This document shows, in pieces, positions 32,693 to 45,269 of a DNA stretch of 64,000 bases. Origin of the DNA: Amblyornis subalaris. Lineage: Eukaryota > Chordata > Aves > Passeriformes > Ptilonorhynchidae. Under the pieces are notes generated by a model. It was not told the DNA's origin, made no database searches, and was given only the letters and a program-made list of their open reading frames with translations. The stretch's first letter is position 1. Each line of letters opens with the position of its first letter. The position numbers were made by a program, and so were the translations under genes. The stretch spans positions 485,722-549,721 of the forward strand of contig JACAXG010000238.1 of assembly GCA_018881555.1 (NCBI GenBank), in the 5' to 3' direction.

Positions 32693-33937
32693 ATAACCCA
32701 TAGCTGGGTTTTTAAGATGACCAACAACTCTGTCCATCAAGGTATTAAGCCCCTGGAGTGCCATCATCTCACTAGATCCAGCGTGACATCAAGATGTTCT
32801 ACCTGTCTTCTGGTGGAGGTGGAAAATTGTCCATAATGCCGCCTTTTTTTTTTTTAAGCTTTGGCATGCAGTAGTTGTCTAAAATTAACTTGGAGTTTTC
32901 TAGTTTGTGTTGGCAAAGGTCCTGAAGGTTGTGTAGAAAATTATGGAAGTGAAAGGGGAGGGAAGGCCCATGCAGGGAGGCAAGCAGATGGTTGTAGCTT
33001 TCCCCCTGCAGCTGTAGGCCGAAGGGCTGGTGGCACTTAACAGGATCAATCTCCTTGTCCTTCCCTAGCCTTGCTGTGTGCCACTGGCACCCAACCCAGC
33101 ACTTTTTTGCACTCACCCAAGCTTCCCTATGTTATTACATACACAGGTACACAACACACAAGGTGCATTATCCCTGTGCTTGGGCTTTGAACAAGGGCTT
33201 CCTCAGGTGGGCTGGGTTAAAGATCTGAGGAAGGAAGGGCCTCATCCCTGTTTGAATTTAAAGCACATGTTTTAAATGACACAAATTACATACCCTGCTA
33301 ACTGTTTCATGCCATCTCATGGTCCCCCAGGCCTGTATGCTTCGTGTCTTCAAGTCTTTCTGCTCACATATTTGTCTTCTATGCACGAGAAGCCAATTGT
33401 TGCACAACAGTCTAGTGCTAAATCTTTAGGAGTGCTCAGTAGGGGACTGAAAAGTGATGAGATTTCCATGGTGGGCTACAGAGAGCAGAGAAATTGCATC
33501 TGTCGTATCCTGGTGCCCAGAAAATGACTGGGGAGCAGGAGAGACCAAGGTCCAACCCAGCAATGCCTGTTTTCATGCTCTTACCTAAGCACCGGGTTAA
33601 GGCTTAAGCCTTTGTGCTGGTAGCTCAGAGCACAGGGTCTGACACAGCAGTTTGGGACCGTGTCACCCAAAATCTGACCTCTTGAGAGAGCCTGGCCAGG
33701 CCTGGGCTTTGCAAATGTGTGCGATGGTGGGAGCCCTGGTGCTTGTTAAGGGGTGGCAGCTCTTCCTTAGCCTGTTGCTGTCGGGAGGACCATCAGCAGG
33801 TCCCCACCTTACCTTGGAATGCCCATTGCTGGGGTTGCTGTGGCTGTGGAGCCAAAGCCCCACAGAGGTGTCCCCAGGCTAACCAATACCAGCTGGCTAG
33901 GGCCAGGGGGCTCCTGAAGAGCTAAGTCATAGACAAG
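32693..33937. other. Unique intergenic sequence
   Basis: No gene or repeat family was recognised. A poly-T run lies near 32847-32857. Confidence 0.4.
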
Positions 33938-34437
33938 ATCATAGAATCACAGAATCTTGGTCTGGTTTGGTTTGGAATGGACTTTGGAAGGCCATCTAGT
34001 CCAACCACCTTGCAGCAGCACCTTGAACTAGATCTGGTTGCTCAGAGCCCTGTCCAACCTGGCCCTGAATGTTTCCAGAGAAGGGGCAACCACCACCTCT
34101 GTGGGCAACCTCTGCCTGTGCCTCATCTCCCTCAATGTAAAACTTCTCTTCCTTATGTCTGGTTCGAATCTTTCCTCTCTTAGTTTAAAACCATTCCTCA
34201 CCATCCCATGCTCTTGCAAAAAGTCCCTCTCTGTTCTCCTGAAGCTGCTTTAGGCACTGGATGTGGCTGGAAGGTCTCCTTGGAGTCTTCTTTTCTCCAG
34301 GCTGAACAACCCCAGCTCTCTCAGCCTGTCTCCAGAAGAGAGGGCCTCCAAGTGGCAGAGCTGCTGGTACCCTAAGCGGGGTGTCCAGAGACCTGGCAGG
34401 GCCCTTCAAATGTGGGGCACTGGAGGAGGGAGGGATC
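33938..34437 (-). mobile_element. CR1 LINE 3' portion, about 500 bp
   Basis: Complement of CR1 starting ATCATAGAATCACAGAATCT (terminal octamers), then CCATCTAGTCCAACCACCTT, CTGTCCAACCTGGCCCTGAA, CTCTCTTAGTTTAAAACCAT, and TCTCCAGGCTGAACAACCCC. Confidence 0.93.
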
Positions 34438-35465
34438 CCCCGGGTGCAGAGACATCTGGAAGCTCCTTGGGGAGTGGGAAGGAGGCACAGAGGTGCTGTG
34501 GTGATGATGGGCAACAGCAGCACCCCACACTGTACAAGAGTGACAGCCAGAGTGATACTTCACTCCTGGAGACTCACCGCATGGATATTACACTAGCTGC
34601 TGCCACCCTTCATCATGCTTTCCTGCCCCTGCACCCCTCCCTCTTCTTTTTAATGACTAAATCACTGCATTTGATAAAGGCACAATAGGAAAAAAAAAAA
34701 AAAAATTAATAGAGGCTCCTTCATCTCCTCCTGAGAGGGGCAATGGCACAGAGGCATCTGTGTGCGTGTTTAATGGGTTCAATTTCCTTTCCCTGCCATG
34801 GTTTGGTGGCTGGCAAGGGAATGCAGCAAGATGGTGGTTACTGCTGCTTTATTGAACGGGACCCCATGAACACTCACTTGGGTATAACGTGAGCCGTGCC
34901 CAGGCTCCCCTCTCCTCAGCATCTGTGCACGTGGCCAAGGGCAAGTGTTTCTTGGAGAAGGATCATGCCCCTTTTCTATTCCCTCCGCCTCTCACCCCTT
35001 TCAAAGTGGCTGAACCGACACAAAGGACGCTGGCAAACTGGATGTGCTGGAAAAGCAGAGCTCCTGGAACGCCCCTTGGAGCGCCATAAACGTGTGTCGA
35101 AGGAAATTAATTGAATGCTGTGTATCAAAGGAAATAACAATAACAATAATCATGCACATCCCTAGCAACTAGAGAGGGAAAAGATCTATGTGATTCTTTC
35201 ATGTCTTCTCTGCCAAGGAATGATTATTCTCCTCCCCGGCTAATCCCAGAGCCATCAGGCGGATATTTTGAGGAGGGGAGGTGTTTTTCCGAGGGCAGGT
35301 AGGTGATAGCGTCAAAAGAAGAGGCACGATCCTTTTGCACGTTTCAAAGAAGACGCTGGAGGTCTTACTGTGGTGCCGATTGCTAAAGCAACTCTGATCC
35401 ACAGTGGTGGTGAGGACCAGGACAGAGGACCTGGAGCTCCACCGTCACGGCAGACACAGCTGTAA
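34438..35465. other. Unique intergenic sequence
   Basis: No gene recognised. A poly-A run lies near 34690-34705. Confidence 0.4.
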
Positions 35466-35530
35466 AATCCCAGAGTGATTTGGGTTGGAAGGGACCTTTA
35501 AAGGTCATCTAGTTCAACCCCCGCCATGTG
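35466..35530 (-). mobile_element. CR1 LINE 3' stub
   Basis: About 65 bp: AATCCCAGAGTGATTTGGGT, then TGGAAGGGACCTTTAAAGGT, then CATCTAGTTCAACCC. A short 5'-truncated insertion. Confidence 0.85.
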
Positions 35531-36859
35531 CAGCTCACATACACTGCAAGATTGGAGTGGCTCTGCTGGCACGGACTGAGATCTCGTGTTTGTTCTCCAC
35601 TTGGGATGTTTTTGAGGCCAACAAGATTGTTTTTCAATAAAGGAACTTCAGATCCCACACACATGCAGATTTTTGCCTATTGATTGAGCTGCTGTCCTCA
35701 TATTTGTTTTCTCCCATGGAGCCACCCAGCTTATACTGGGCTGTGGAAAAACAAGAGGTTTCCCCAGCATCTAGGCAAGACTGGCAGCCACACATGGTTC
35801 TCCTCTCCTTCTCTTGGATGACACTTTCTTCATCCAGGACCTCAGACAAGCCACGAGCTGAAATATCCCTGCCACATGCAGGAGCTGAGGAGTGGTCCTT
35901 CCACTCCTGAGGAGGGAATCTTGGAGGAAGGCTTGTGAGTGTTAGAAACTGTGGAACCTGCTTGGAAGAGCTGTGCAGATTGGGGATGGGATCTGATCCA
36001 CAGGATGGCCTTCAAGCTGTGGCTCACAGGTTATGACTCAGGAGTGGGAGGTGTCTGGCTGAAAAATTGCCTGAGTTGGATGGACTAAATCCAGCTCTTT
36101 CCCTGAAACCCTGACAGCTGCTTTGCCTCTGTGCACCTTCACTCCCCATTTATAAAGAGCTGATGAGAATATGCCTCTGCTTGCTCACTCCAAGGCTTCA
36201 TTCATTAATACTTACAAAAGGTTTTGAGATCCTCAGATGGCCAGTGCAGGAGAAGTAATTATTTATTAACAGCCTCTGTGAAGGTGTGGGCAGCCATATT
36301 ACATCTCTCCAGGGTATTTAATTTAGGTGCTGAGCATTTATTGTGAATCTGAGAAGGTAATTGCTGATCTGGGCTGCTGGAGGTGGTAAGATTTATTTTT
36401 TTTTTTTTCTTTTTTTGGTACCAGAATGAAATGCCTGTAAACACATATAATATTTTTTACAATGCGGATAAGGAGTTGGTACCAAGGGACCAACAGTCCT
36501 TGAGACTTTTGCTGAGGCCGAGGTGTGTCTTTGTTCAACTCCCTGTCGGAGGGTGCCCAGGGATGGTTGGGGTGACGGAGGCGGGGGCGTGGTGCTGCTC
36601 TCCCCTGGGGCATCCCTCAGGTGCAGGGGGAGGGTTTGCTTTGAGCGGAGCCGGCGGCGGACGAGCACCTCCTCACGAATTTCCCGCGGGCTGGTGCTCG
36701 CCTTGCCCTGCCCTCGCTGCTGGGGCTGACACCCCCTGCCCAAAGCCCCCCCCCGTGCCCTCCGCAGGTGTGTGGGGACAGAGCCCACCTCGCTCCCAGA
36801 CGCGGCTGGAACACGGGGCCTTTGCCATTAAGCGCCTCCCGTCTCCTTTTCTTTTGTTA
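35531..36859. other. Unique intergenic sequence; possible old repeat remnant near 36190-36245; CpG patch near 36510-36830
   Basis: No gene recognised. AGGTTTTGAGATCCTCAGAT at about 36219-36238 resembles the TTTGAGATCCTCAGATG word of old amniote SINE/LINE tails. The 36510-36830 segment is GC-rich with moderate CpG but has no recognisable coding frame. Confidence 0.35.
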
Positions 36860-37160
36860 AAACCAAATGGAACAATGTAATTAGCTTGTTACAATTAAAG
36901 TGACTCGACTGGATAAATTGTAATCACCCAGACTGAAGTTAGGCATCCCTGCAGGTCCCGGCCAGAGCAGCTGAGCTGCCTCATTTGCATAATTAAAATA
37001 TACAAATGATAATGGATTTTGTACTCAATTTCCAGCGGCTGTAAATTCGAGAAACTATGAAATTAGAATAACTGAGATGGAACCCGCCTTGAGGTAATGA
37101 GGATGACAAGTTTTGACAGTAGGGGTGTTTATAACACTAGTTTCTCGCTGCAAAATAAAT
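36860..37160. promoter_or_regulatory. Candidate conserved enhancer with POU, SOX and E-box words
   Basis: Unique block with ACAATG (SOX-type core) at 36872-36877, TAATTAG just after it, an E-box CAGCTG at 36968-36973, and the consensus POU octamer ATTTGCAT at 36983-36990 directly followed by AATTAA. Further TAAT/AATTAG words run to about 37070. The combination is typical of neural enhancers. It shows no repeat similarity. Conservation and activity are untested. Confidence 0.42.
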
Positions 37161-39234
37161 AAGTACAAAAAAGATTAGACAGTGATATTACTTAATAGTT
37201 CCATGGACAGTGGGGAAAGGAGATAGACTGGTGATTACCTCTGCAAATTTACGCTGCCTTTTTGACAAGCTCACTCCTAACCTTAGGGGACACCTTTCTC
37301 CTGATTATGAGAAATTGAGAATGAATTAAATGCATAAAAAGGGTTGTCACAGATAGACAAACTAAAGGAAAAGAAATGAAATTAGTCTTGCCATTTTAGC
37401 TTGCCGCAGGAGGAGGGGGGAGAGGGAAGGGGAAAAGGCTGGGAGTGAGGTTTCAGTGCTCCTGCAAGGAGAAAATGATGAGACTGAGTGGTCCAGAACC
37501 AAGGCTAATTTCACAAAAAATGGAAAGTCCTTGGGATGCCAGGTGAAAATAGGAAAGAAAAAAAAAGGGGGGTAGATAATGTCTTGTCCAGAGCAGTTCC
37601 AGGTTCTCTCTGGCAATAAATTGTGGTTTTCCATGGATGATCTTTTTTCTTTTTTTTTTTAATTTCTCGGTAAATATTTTCTGCTTCCATTTCTAAGCTT
37701 CTAGAGATAGAAACCTGGGCTGAGCCAGGAGTGGGCAGGTTGCCTGCCATCTCTGATTTCTCTTTACAGACATATCCAACATCGCAGTAGTTTTACGAAT
37801 ATACACACAAAAATAAGCTTGTCCACAATTATTCTGCAAAGCTGAGCAAAAAATGACTGTTTCTGTTCTCCTCAACTTTTCCACGTTGTCCAAAAGAATT
37901 AATTAACAATTGAATGTGGTTGCTAATGGTTTTTTTGCAACTTTTCTCTCTTTCACTAGGACATCTAGCAGCGTAAAGAGAATGGTATCTGGTAAGACCA
38001 AGTATTCAGCAGCAGATGCCCCTGGAAGGGTGTGAAAGTGAGGAGCAGAGGGTTGGAGCCAAGACTGATTCTGGTGAGCAGGATTTACCTGCTTCCAGCT
38101 CCTGTGAAATGACCTTGGGATATGCTGATTTTGCTCTTTGTTCACCCATTTTTTGCTCTGATAGGAGCTGCAGCGGTCAGCTCAGATGGAAATTCCGTAC
38201 TGATAGATGGCAGGATTTTCCTAGGGGTAAAAAATGAGTATTTGCTGGCTCTGGAATGAGGAAATCAATGAAGAGTTGGTTGAAGGAAAGCTGGCACAGT
38301 GCTGGTGCTGTTTTCCTTGGCCCTGTGTGGAGGCAAGGATGGGACCACAGATGTGAGGGAGAACTGAGGACCAAACCTGCCTGGCCAATGGGTTTGGAAA
38401 GGGTGATGATAGCTCCACTATCCATCCTCCTTCCCTAGGATCCCTATGATCTGAGAGCATGGATCCCACGCTTAAAAGCATTTAGATCCTCTGTACTCCA
38501 ACGAAAGTCTGAGGATATTATTGAGAGCTTGTGCAGAAGGTGGAAAAAGATGGAGGAAGGTGAGAGAGAGGGAAAAGGGGGAGAAATAGGCAAGAGAAGA
38601 AGAAGAGTAAAGAGGAAGGGTAAGCACGGAAGGTTAGGGCTACCCAAAAAGCAAAGAGTGCAGAGGTGCTGAGAGAGATGGGCTGGGGCTGGGGGGCTGC
38701 AGGGATCCGGAGGGTCCCATCCATCCCCACCCACAGTAGGAGCTTTTTCTTGCCCTGCCTGGGAATATTCTTATGGCAACTGCATGTTCCCCTCTGCTTG
38801 CCCACAGCCGCAGGTCAAAACAGTGCAGTGCTCCACATTTATCCTTTAAAATGTCACCTGAATGAATCCTGCCCTCCTCCAAAGGGTGCTGCTTGTTCTC
38901 GGGCATGTTGGGTACAGCTTCCTTTCCTCTCTTCCCTTTTTCCTAGCCCTCAGTGTGTTTGCAGTTCAGGTACAGCCGTCATTTACATTTTATAGTTTGC
39001 TTTACAGCATCTTGTTATTGCATTATCTGTTAAAGAATGTATTTTTAATGTGTTTTATAGCATGCTTTATAAATAAGTTATTAAAGAATGTACCTGCAGC
39101 TAGTGATCACTTAATAAATATTAATAAAGCAATTCCAGATGAGGCCATCATTAAGAGTGTTGCAGAACACCCATGCTAGTTACCTAGAAAGAGTTTCTCT
39201 GCTGGTTACCAAAAAATTCAGGAGGACCCTGATG
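37161..39234. other. Unique intergenic sequence
   Basis: No gene recognised. Contains short A- and T-runs near 37557 and 37647, and a purine-rich strand near 38540-38620. Confidence 0.4.
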
Positions 39235-39249
39235 GGGAGAATTGGGAAA

Positions 39250-39427
39250 CAGAGGTGGGAAGGAACAAGTTTCCCAGAGAAGCTTTGGCTGCCCCATCCC
39301 TGGAAGTGTCCAAGGCCAGGTTGGGTGGGGCTTGGAGCAACCTTGGGTAGTGGAAGATGAGTTGGAACAAGATGAAGTTTAAGATCCCTGTGAACCCAAA
39401 CCATTCTGTAATTCCAAGATTCTGTGA
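39250..39427 (+). mobile_element. CR1 LINE 3' end
   Basis: Contains CAGAGAAGCTTTGGCTGCCC, CATCCCTGGAAGTGTCCAAG, GGCTTGGAGCAACCTTGGGT, and a degraded terminus AATTCCAAGATTCTGTG. Confidence 0.88.
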
Positions 39428-39485
39428 AGGACACAGTTTTGCAAAGTCTTTTTGCCCTGGAACTCCAGACTGATCTGGTTTTTCT

Positions 39486-39576
39486 TTTGTGGGGGGGTTT
39501 TTTGGTTGGTTTGTTTGTTTGTTTGTTTTGTGTGGGGTTTTTGGTTGTTGGTTTGGTTTTTTGTTGTTTTTCTGTT
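39486..39576. repeat. (GTTT)n / TG-rich low-complexity tract
   Basis: A GTTT/GGTTT-rich run with a perfect (TTTG)n core near 39510-39530. It follows a CR1 3' end by about 60 bp. Confidence 0.8.
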
Positions 39577-40193
39577 TTTAATGACATACCAATAGCAGGT
39601 ATTAAGAAGGGGAAGCTAGAAAAAGAGAGAGGGACTCTGAAGGTGTACCTGGGTTTGTGTCCATTACAAGTGAGGAACCCAAAGGTGGCTTTGCAGGAGG
39701 TTATCTCACTTCACTGGCTTTTCCACTTCTGCCTAGAATATTATCTTAGCCCTGAGAAACAGTCAATCCTATTTCTGTTTCCATATGGCTGAATCTATAT
39801 TTTTGATAGCCAATAGACCCGCAGTCCCACGGTGAGTATGGTCATTGACTTCCATTTTGCAAATCTATTTCAGTTCCAGCTAGAGGAGGCTTAAAACCAC
39901 CTGTGGGTGGGAGATCTGATGACAGACACAGGCCTTTTGTGTGGGGGAAAACACACCCCAATCCAGGCAATTTATAATTTATAATATTATTCAATGTAGA
40001 GTAATGAATTTGTAAGTTTATACGCTCAGCTTGCAAAGTCAGTAGGATCATGGGCAGCAGCTGAATTAGTCACAGCACCACTGGACATTGTGCAGGGGTT
40101 GCACAAAACTGTCCTTAGTGTCTGAGACCAGAGCAGACAGGAGGGTGTTCTATTCCGTTCATGCAGGGGCTGATGGAAGAGACCCGTGTGAGC
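39577..40193. other. Unique intergenic sequence
   Basis: Nothing recognised. Confidence 0.4.
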
Positions 40194-40406
40194 TCTAGAT
40201 TGGGTATCAGGGAAAATACCTTCACCAAAAGGGTTGTCCAGCCCTGGCATAGCTGCCCAGGGCAGTGGTGGAATCCCCATACCCAGAGGGGTTTAAAAGC
40301 CTTGTGGATGTGGCACTCAGGGACATGGGTCAGTGGTGGCCTTGGCAGTGCTGGACAATGGTTGGACTTCAAGGTCTTGTCCAACCTAAATGATTCTGTG
40401 ATTCTG
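40194..40406 (+). mobile_element. CR1 LINE 3' end
   Basis: CTAGATTGGGTATCAGGGAA, GGCAGTGGTGGAATCCCCAT, GATGTGGCACTCAGGGACAT, a TTGTCCAACCTAAATG word, and terminal ATTCTGTGATTCT. Same subfamily as the copy at 14906. Confidence 0.92.
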
Positions 40407-40844
40407 AGTCCAGGAAGTTCAGAGCACTCTTCATAGCTCCCTATCCATGTTCCTGTCCTAGGCTGCCTTGTGGAGCAGCAAACCTCTGACAAACACCTCT
40501 GCCAGACATTGACATCTGCCACGTCTTTTTTCCATGTGGTGCCAGAGTTAGTTATGACCATTGTGGGTATATTTGTTCTCCATGCACATCCATCTCCTTT
40601 TCAAATCATGTGTGACGTTCCTCCCACCTGGGTTTCCCTGCCCATCTCCATGACCCTTACTCAGATCCATGTTTCCAGCAGATCAGAGAAGCTCCCAAAG
40701 GGAAGAAGATGCTTCAAGGAGGAAGAGGCAGCAAAGCTGACTTCCTCCTTCCACCTCTCCTTTTTTGCTCTCATTATGGACCAGGTACTCTCCTCCCACA
40801 GCCCGGGAAGCAAAGCATGGGTTTGAAACTTGCCTCTTCTCTCT

Positions 40845-41290
40845 GCAGCTCCCATAATTGCCTTTGACACTGTTTATCATCTGTGATAATACAGCCGTGC
40901 CCTGCTACCTCCAGCCGCCCTAATTCGTGTTATCAGTCTGGCACCAGGGAGAGGGAGGTGAGAGGTACAGAGGAGAGGTGAAGCCATTACAGAGCTGACA
41001 GGGCAGTGAGAACGGAGGGTGGTGATGGACTAGCCATCACTTGACCCGAATGCAAACATACATCCTATCGGATTGACCTTTCCCTGAGAGTAATGGATCT
41101 CCTCGTGCATCGTTTTTGCTACATTGCTGGCCATTCCAAGGAGATGGTATCTGGTAATTAAGACAGATCTCCGGTATAATCCACCCACAGCGACAATCAA
41201 TAGGCGCCTCCAGAGGGATATTTCCAGATTATTGCTACGTCAGCGCAGCTTTTGGAAGCTTTGTAGATCTCATGGCGGGAAGCACGAGCA
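40845..41290. promoter_or_regulatory. Candidate conserved enhancer with palindromic GATA/E-box word
   Basis: A unique, CpG-retaining block. TTATCA (40874-40879), TCTG and TGATAA (40884-40889) form a palindrome of two inverted GATA-type cores around a CATCTG E-box. Further right there are CTGGTAATTAAGACAG near 41150 and GCTACGTCAGCG near 41235. No repeat signature. Role inferred. Confidence 0.38.
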
Positions 41291-41526
41291 GGGAAGCAAC
41301 ACAGGGGAAATTTCTGGGGGAGACAAAGTGTTCTCGGGAGCCATGCAGGTGTTTGTAGGTACATATGGGTCACCGTGCCCTCTCTTGTTTGGGAAGACAA
41401 ACACACAGGAGTTATAAACCCTAATATTGCTGTGATGAAATGTCCTTGTGGACACTCTGCAGTCCTGCATGATCAGAAGCCAATCACAGCAGCAAAGCAG
41501 GCTCTTACATTCAGAATGGAATGATT

Positions 41527-42108
41527 GCAGCGATGTGCTGAGGTGGGCAAGAAGGCCAATGGCATCCTGGCTTGTATCTGCCATCGTGTGGCCAGCAGGA
41601 CCAGGGAGGTGATTGTCCTTCTCTGCGGGGTGAGGCTGCACCTTGAGTCCTGGTTTCAGTTTTGGGCCCCTCACAACAAGAAAGACATTGAAGGGCTGGA
41701 GTGTGACCAGAGAAGGGCAATGGAGCTGGGGAAGGGCCTGGAGAATAAGTCCTATAAAGAGTGGCTGAGAGAACCTTCTCACTCTCCACAGCTCCCCAAC
41801 AGAAGGGGGCAGCCAGGGGTGGGGTCAGGCTCTGCTCCCAGGGAACAGGGATAGGATGAAACAGCCTCAAGCTGTGCCAGGGGAGGTTCAGGTTGAACAT
41901 CAGGAGGAATTTCTTCACTGAAAGCATTGTTAAACTTTGGCAAGGGGTGCCTATGGAAGTGTAGGTGTCCCCATCCCTGAAGGTGTTGAAGGAATGACCG
42001 GACGCGGCACTCAGTGCTCTGGGATGGTGACAAGGTGGAGATCCCGCACAGGTTGGCCTGGATGTCCTTGGAGGTCTTTTCCAACCTAAATGATTCTCTG
42101 ATTCTCTA
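41527..42108 (+). mobile_element. CR1 LINE 3' portion, about 580 bp
   Basis: Begins in the GGCAAGAAGGCCAATGGCAT word of CR1, then GTGTGGCCAGCAGGACCAGG, TTCAGTTTTGGGCCCCTCAC, GACATTGAAGGGCTGGAGTG, and GGTTCAGGTTGAACATCAGG. It ends AATGATTCTCTGATTCTC. Confidence 0.93.
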
Positions 42109-42491
42109 AATCAGACTCTTTCTCTCACTCTTCTCAGTGCAGAGGGCACTTTCTTACTCATGCTTCCTCCTTTTTTACGTGTTCGTTTGGGTAGCTATAA
42201 GGCAGGGAACAAAGGCCCCCAGCACTGTACCCATGTGCAAGACTACAGGTAACAGGTACAGGCACTTGCAAAGGTGGAACTAGGAGAAAAAGCTTTGTCT
42301 CCATTTGCAAACCGAGTATGTTTGATGGAGGTGTCCTCCCAGGAGTGCAGGGGAGAGGATTCAAGTGCCTCTTCTCTTGATTCAGCCACTTTTCTAGTTG
42401 TCAGCCAAAGGTAATACCATGGTGTCTTCAGACTCCAAATATGAATCCAGGAATGAAACCTCAGCATGTTACAGTTGCAGAAAGCAGGAAG

Positions 42492-42531
42492 CTACCCAAT
42501 TTGTGCTGCCCCTACCCAATTTGTGCTGCCC
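42492..42531. repeat. 20-bp exact tandem duplication
   Basis: The unit CTACCCAATTTGTGCTGCCC occurs twice back to back (42492-42511 and 42512-42531), in otherwise unique DNA. Confidence 0.95.
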
Positions 42532-44490
42532 CCTTTAGCAGTACAAAATCTGTCAGCAGAATGAGGAAATTCAAAGTGTTAAGTGGGGTTCAATTCCCTG
42601 GCACTTGAGCCAGCTAAGTGAGGACACTCCCTTTGAGTTCATGTCTATCATAATTTAAGAGAAGACCTGAGAGAAATGGAGTCCCTGCATCGCATCCTTG
42701 CACCACCCATCAATCCCTGACATTCTTAAGAATGTCCCTTTGCTTCTTTTTGACTCATTTTGAGCAGGTCTGACAATACTATGTATAGCCATACTCCACC
42801 ATGGAGTCTGGAAAAGAAATATTAATTCTAGAGAAACATTCTGAGATCCCAAAATACCAGAGATGACAATGTGCAGCATATTTTACGGACTATCAGTCCG
42901 TGTATCATTTGCTGTCAGAAACAAGAGTAAAAGACATGTTTTGGGATAGCTGAGTCTGCCCCAGTACTTTTTTGGGGGGGTTCAGTAACTCCTCTAATTG
43001 GTGAGACATCAGCAGCATTGGTGTTTTGGAGCTCCAGACTGAGGGTCGGGTTTGCAGCTCTTGGATCCTGTGGTAAAACCTGTGCTGATGACAAGAGGCT
43101 CTGAAATTTGTTCCCTTAGTCATATTGATCTAAGAAATGCAGCCAAACACGAGTTGGGATATGAGCTTTAAAAATGTCAAGGGGAAATTATTTCAAGCTC
43201 TGAATACATATGAAGTTAATAACTTGGCTCTTCCCATTTCCCTTTTTAGCTTTTATTCTGGATCGGTGACCTGATTTTCCAGAAAGGGATATTTGGTGGG
43301 TCAGTGGTAGGGAGGGATGCAAATGATTCCCTGTAAGGTTCAGAAACCGTTTTTTGCAACCAGAGCCTGGTCTTCTTGCATAGTCCTATGAGGACTTCTG
43401 GGCTGAGAGGATACCTCCAGAGTGTGATTTTCTTTTCTTACTGAGCATTTCACATTTACCTGATGCACATTTTTCATCTGACTCATCTTCTAACTTGTCT
43501 TTGTTCTGGAAACAGCATCTCTGGGTGTTCTGGTAAAAGGGAAAGGTAGAAAACGCCTCTTTCAAGGGAAAATCTCTTATGGAGGTCCCCAACCTTTGAA
43601 TTACATTCCAAACGTTGAGACACAGAGATGCTCTCTCTTGTCTTCAGATTTTGTTGTTAATGTTTCCATGAATTTGTGGAACATTTCTGCTCTTTGTCCC
43701 TCCTAATCTTCTAAATCAGCTTTACATACCTTCTATGCCCACTTTGATCTTCACGGCTTTTCATGTTGGTTTTTTCCTGTTTTTTCATTATAGCTTTCCA
43801 TTTCATGTTAGCACATAAAGAAAAATGCATTTTATTGGAAGAGCTATGTCACAGCAAAGATTATTTTTCTCCCTGTGGATGAAACCAGATAGTGTTGTTT
43901 CATGTGGCTTGTGTTATAACAATCTCACTCTAGCTGTATGGCCAAAACCTAATTGTAGTGTTTTGAGAGGAAATTATTCTTGTTTAAATGCAGTTTCACC
44001 CGTGATACATTTTAGAGCCATAAAAGAACATTAACTGGTTCTTATTTTATTTGTTTCGTAATACTAAGGGTTTACATGAGTTGATAAAGCTCTTAAAAAG
44101 TCGATTATATTTGTACCTCTCCACACTACTGCATGCAAAATTTGTAAACAACAATAAAAAGAGATCTGTCCACCAGTCAGCCAATGTAATACCCTTTTTA
44201 AAAGGTATGGGTGCTTTTCTGATTGGACATAAAAAAAAAGAAAGAATCTGATGGATGATTTCTGGTAGCCCAAACCATCACTGTCCCTTTGCGGGTACAG
44301 AGGCAAACCTACCACAGCAGAGGGGCATGGCATTAAATGTAGATAAGTCTTGAATTTCTGTTTGGGTTAAGATATGCAATACCAAAACACTTTGGGGAAA
44401 GCATGTGAGTGAAGTTTTTGCTGAGTAACTCAAGAGTTTTTAAGATTTCCAAGCTTCCTAATGATTTTTTGCCCCCTTAATAACTCCCTA
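42532..44490. other. Unique intergenic sequence
   Basis: No gene, RNA or repeat family was recognised between the tandem duplication and the next CR1. Confidence 0.4.
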
Positions 44491-44945
44491 AGAATCACAG
44501 AACCATAGAATGGTTTGGGTTGGAAGGGACCTCGAAGATCATTTACATTCACCACCCCCGCCATGGGTAGGGACACCTTCCACTAGACCCAGCTTGCTCC
44601 AAGCCCTGTCCAACCCAGCCTGGAACACTTCCAAGGATGGGGCAGCCACAGCTTCTCTGGGAAACCTGTGCCAGGACCTCACCACCCTCACAGGGCAGAA
44701 TTCCTTCCCAATATCCCATCTAACCCTGCCCTGTGGCAGTGGGAGGCCATTCCCCCTTGTCCTGTCCCTCCAAACCCTTGTAAATAGTCTCCCTTTGCTT
44801 TTCTTGTTGGCTTCTTCACGTCCTGGAAGGCCACGATCAGGTCACCCTGAAGCTTCTCTTCTCCAGGCTGAAAAATCCCAATTCTCTCAGCCTTTCCTCA
44901 CAGGAGAGGTGCTCCATCCCTCTGATCATCTTGATGTCCCTGTGA
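44491..44945 (-). mobile_element. CR1 LINE 3' portion, about 450 bp
   Basis: Complement of CR1 starting AGAATCACAGAACCATAGAA, then TGGGTTGGAAGGGACCTCGA, CACCTTCCACTAGACCCAGC, TTCCTTCCCAATATCCCATC and TTCTCTTCTCCAGGCTGAAA. Same general subfamily as the copies at 18066 and 26378, with its 3' end intact. Confidence 0.93.
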
Positions 44946-45269
44946 GAACCTATTGCCGACTCACCTGGCCACAGGATTTGTAGGTCCCCACTAATTCATG
45001 GTTCAGTGTTACAAAGTCATTGAGCTGCCATCACGGAGTATTGGCAGCAGGCACCAGGCCATCAGATCAACCATAAGGATGGGCTTTGGAAAAAATCCCC
45101 AAAATCTTCTGTGATTGGTTTAATCTGATCTTGAAAATAATTCCTAGTAAACAAAAGACCATGAATATCTTCAGATCTTGAGAAACAATCCTTTTGTGTG
45201 TGTATATGTGTGATTGTGGATTAATATCTTTCTGAGCTCCAGTGAAAGGGGCCATTATAAAAATGAGGT

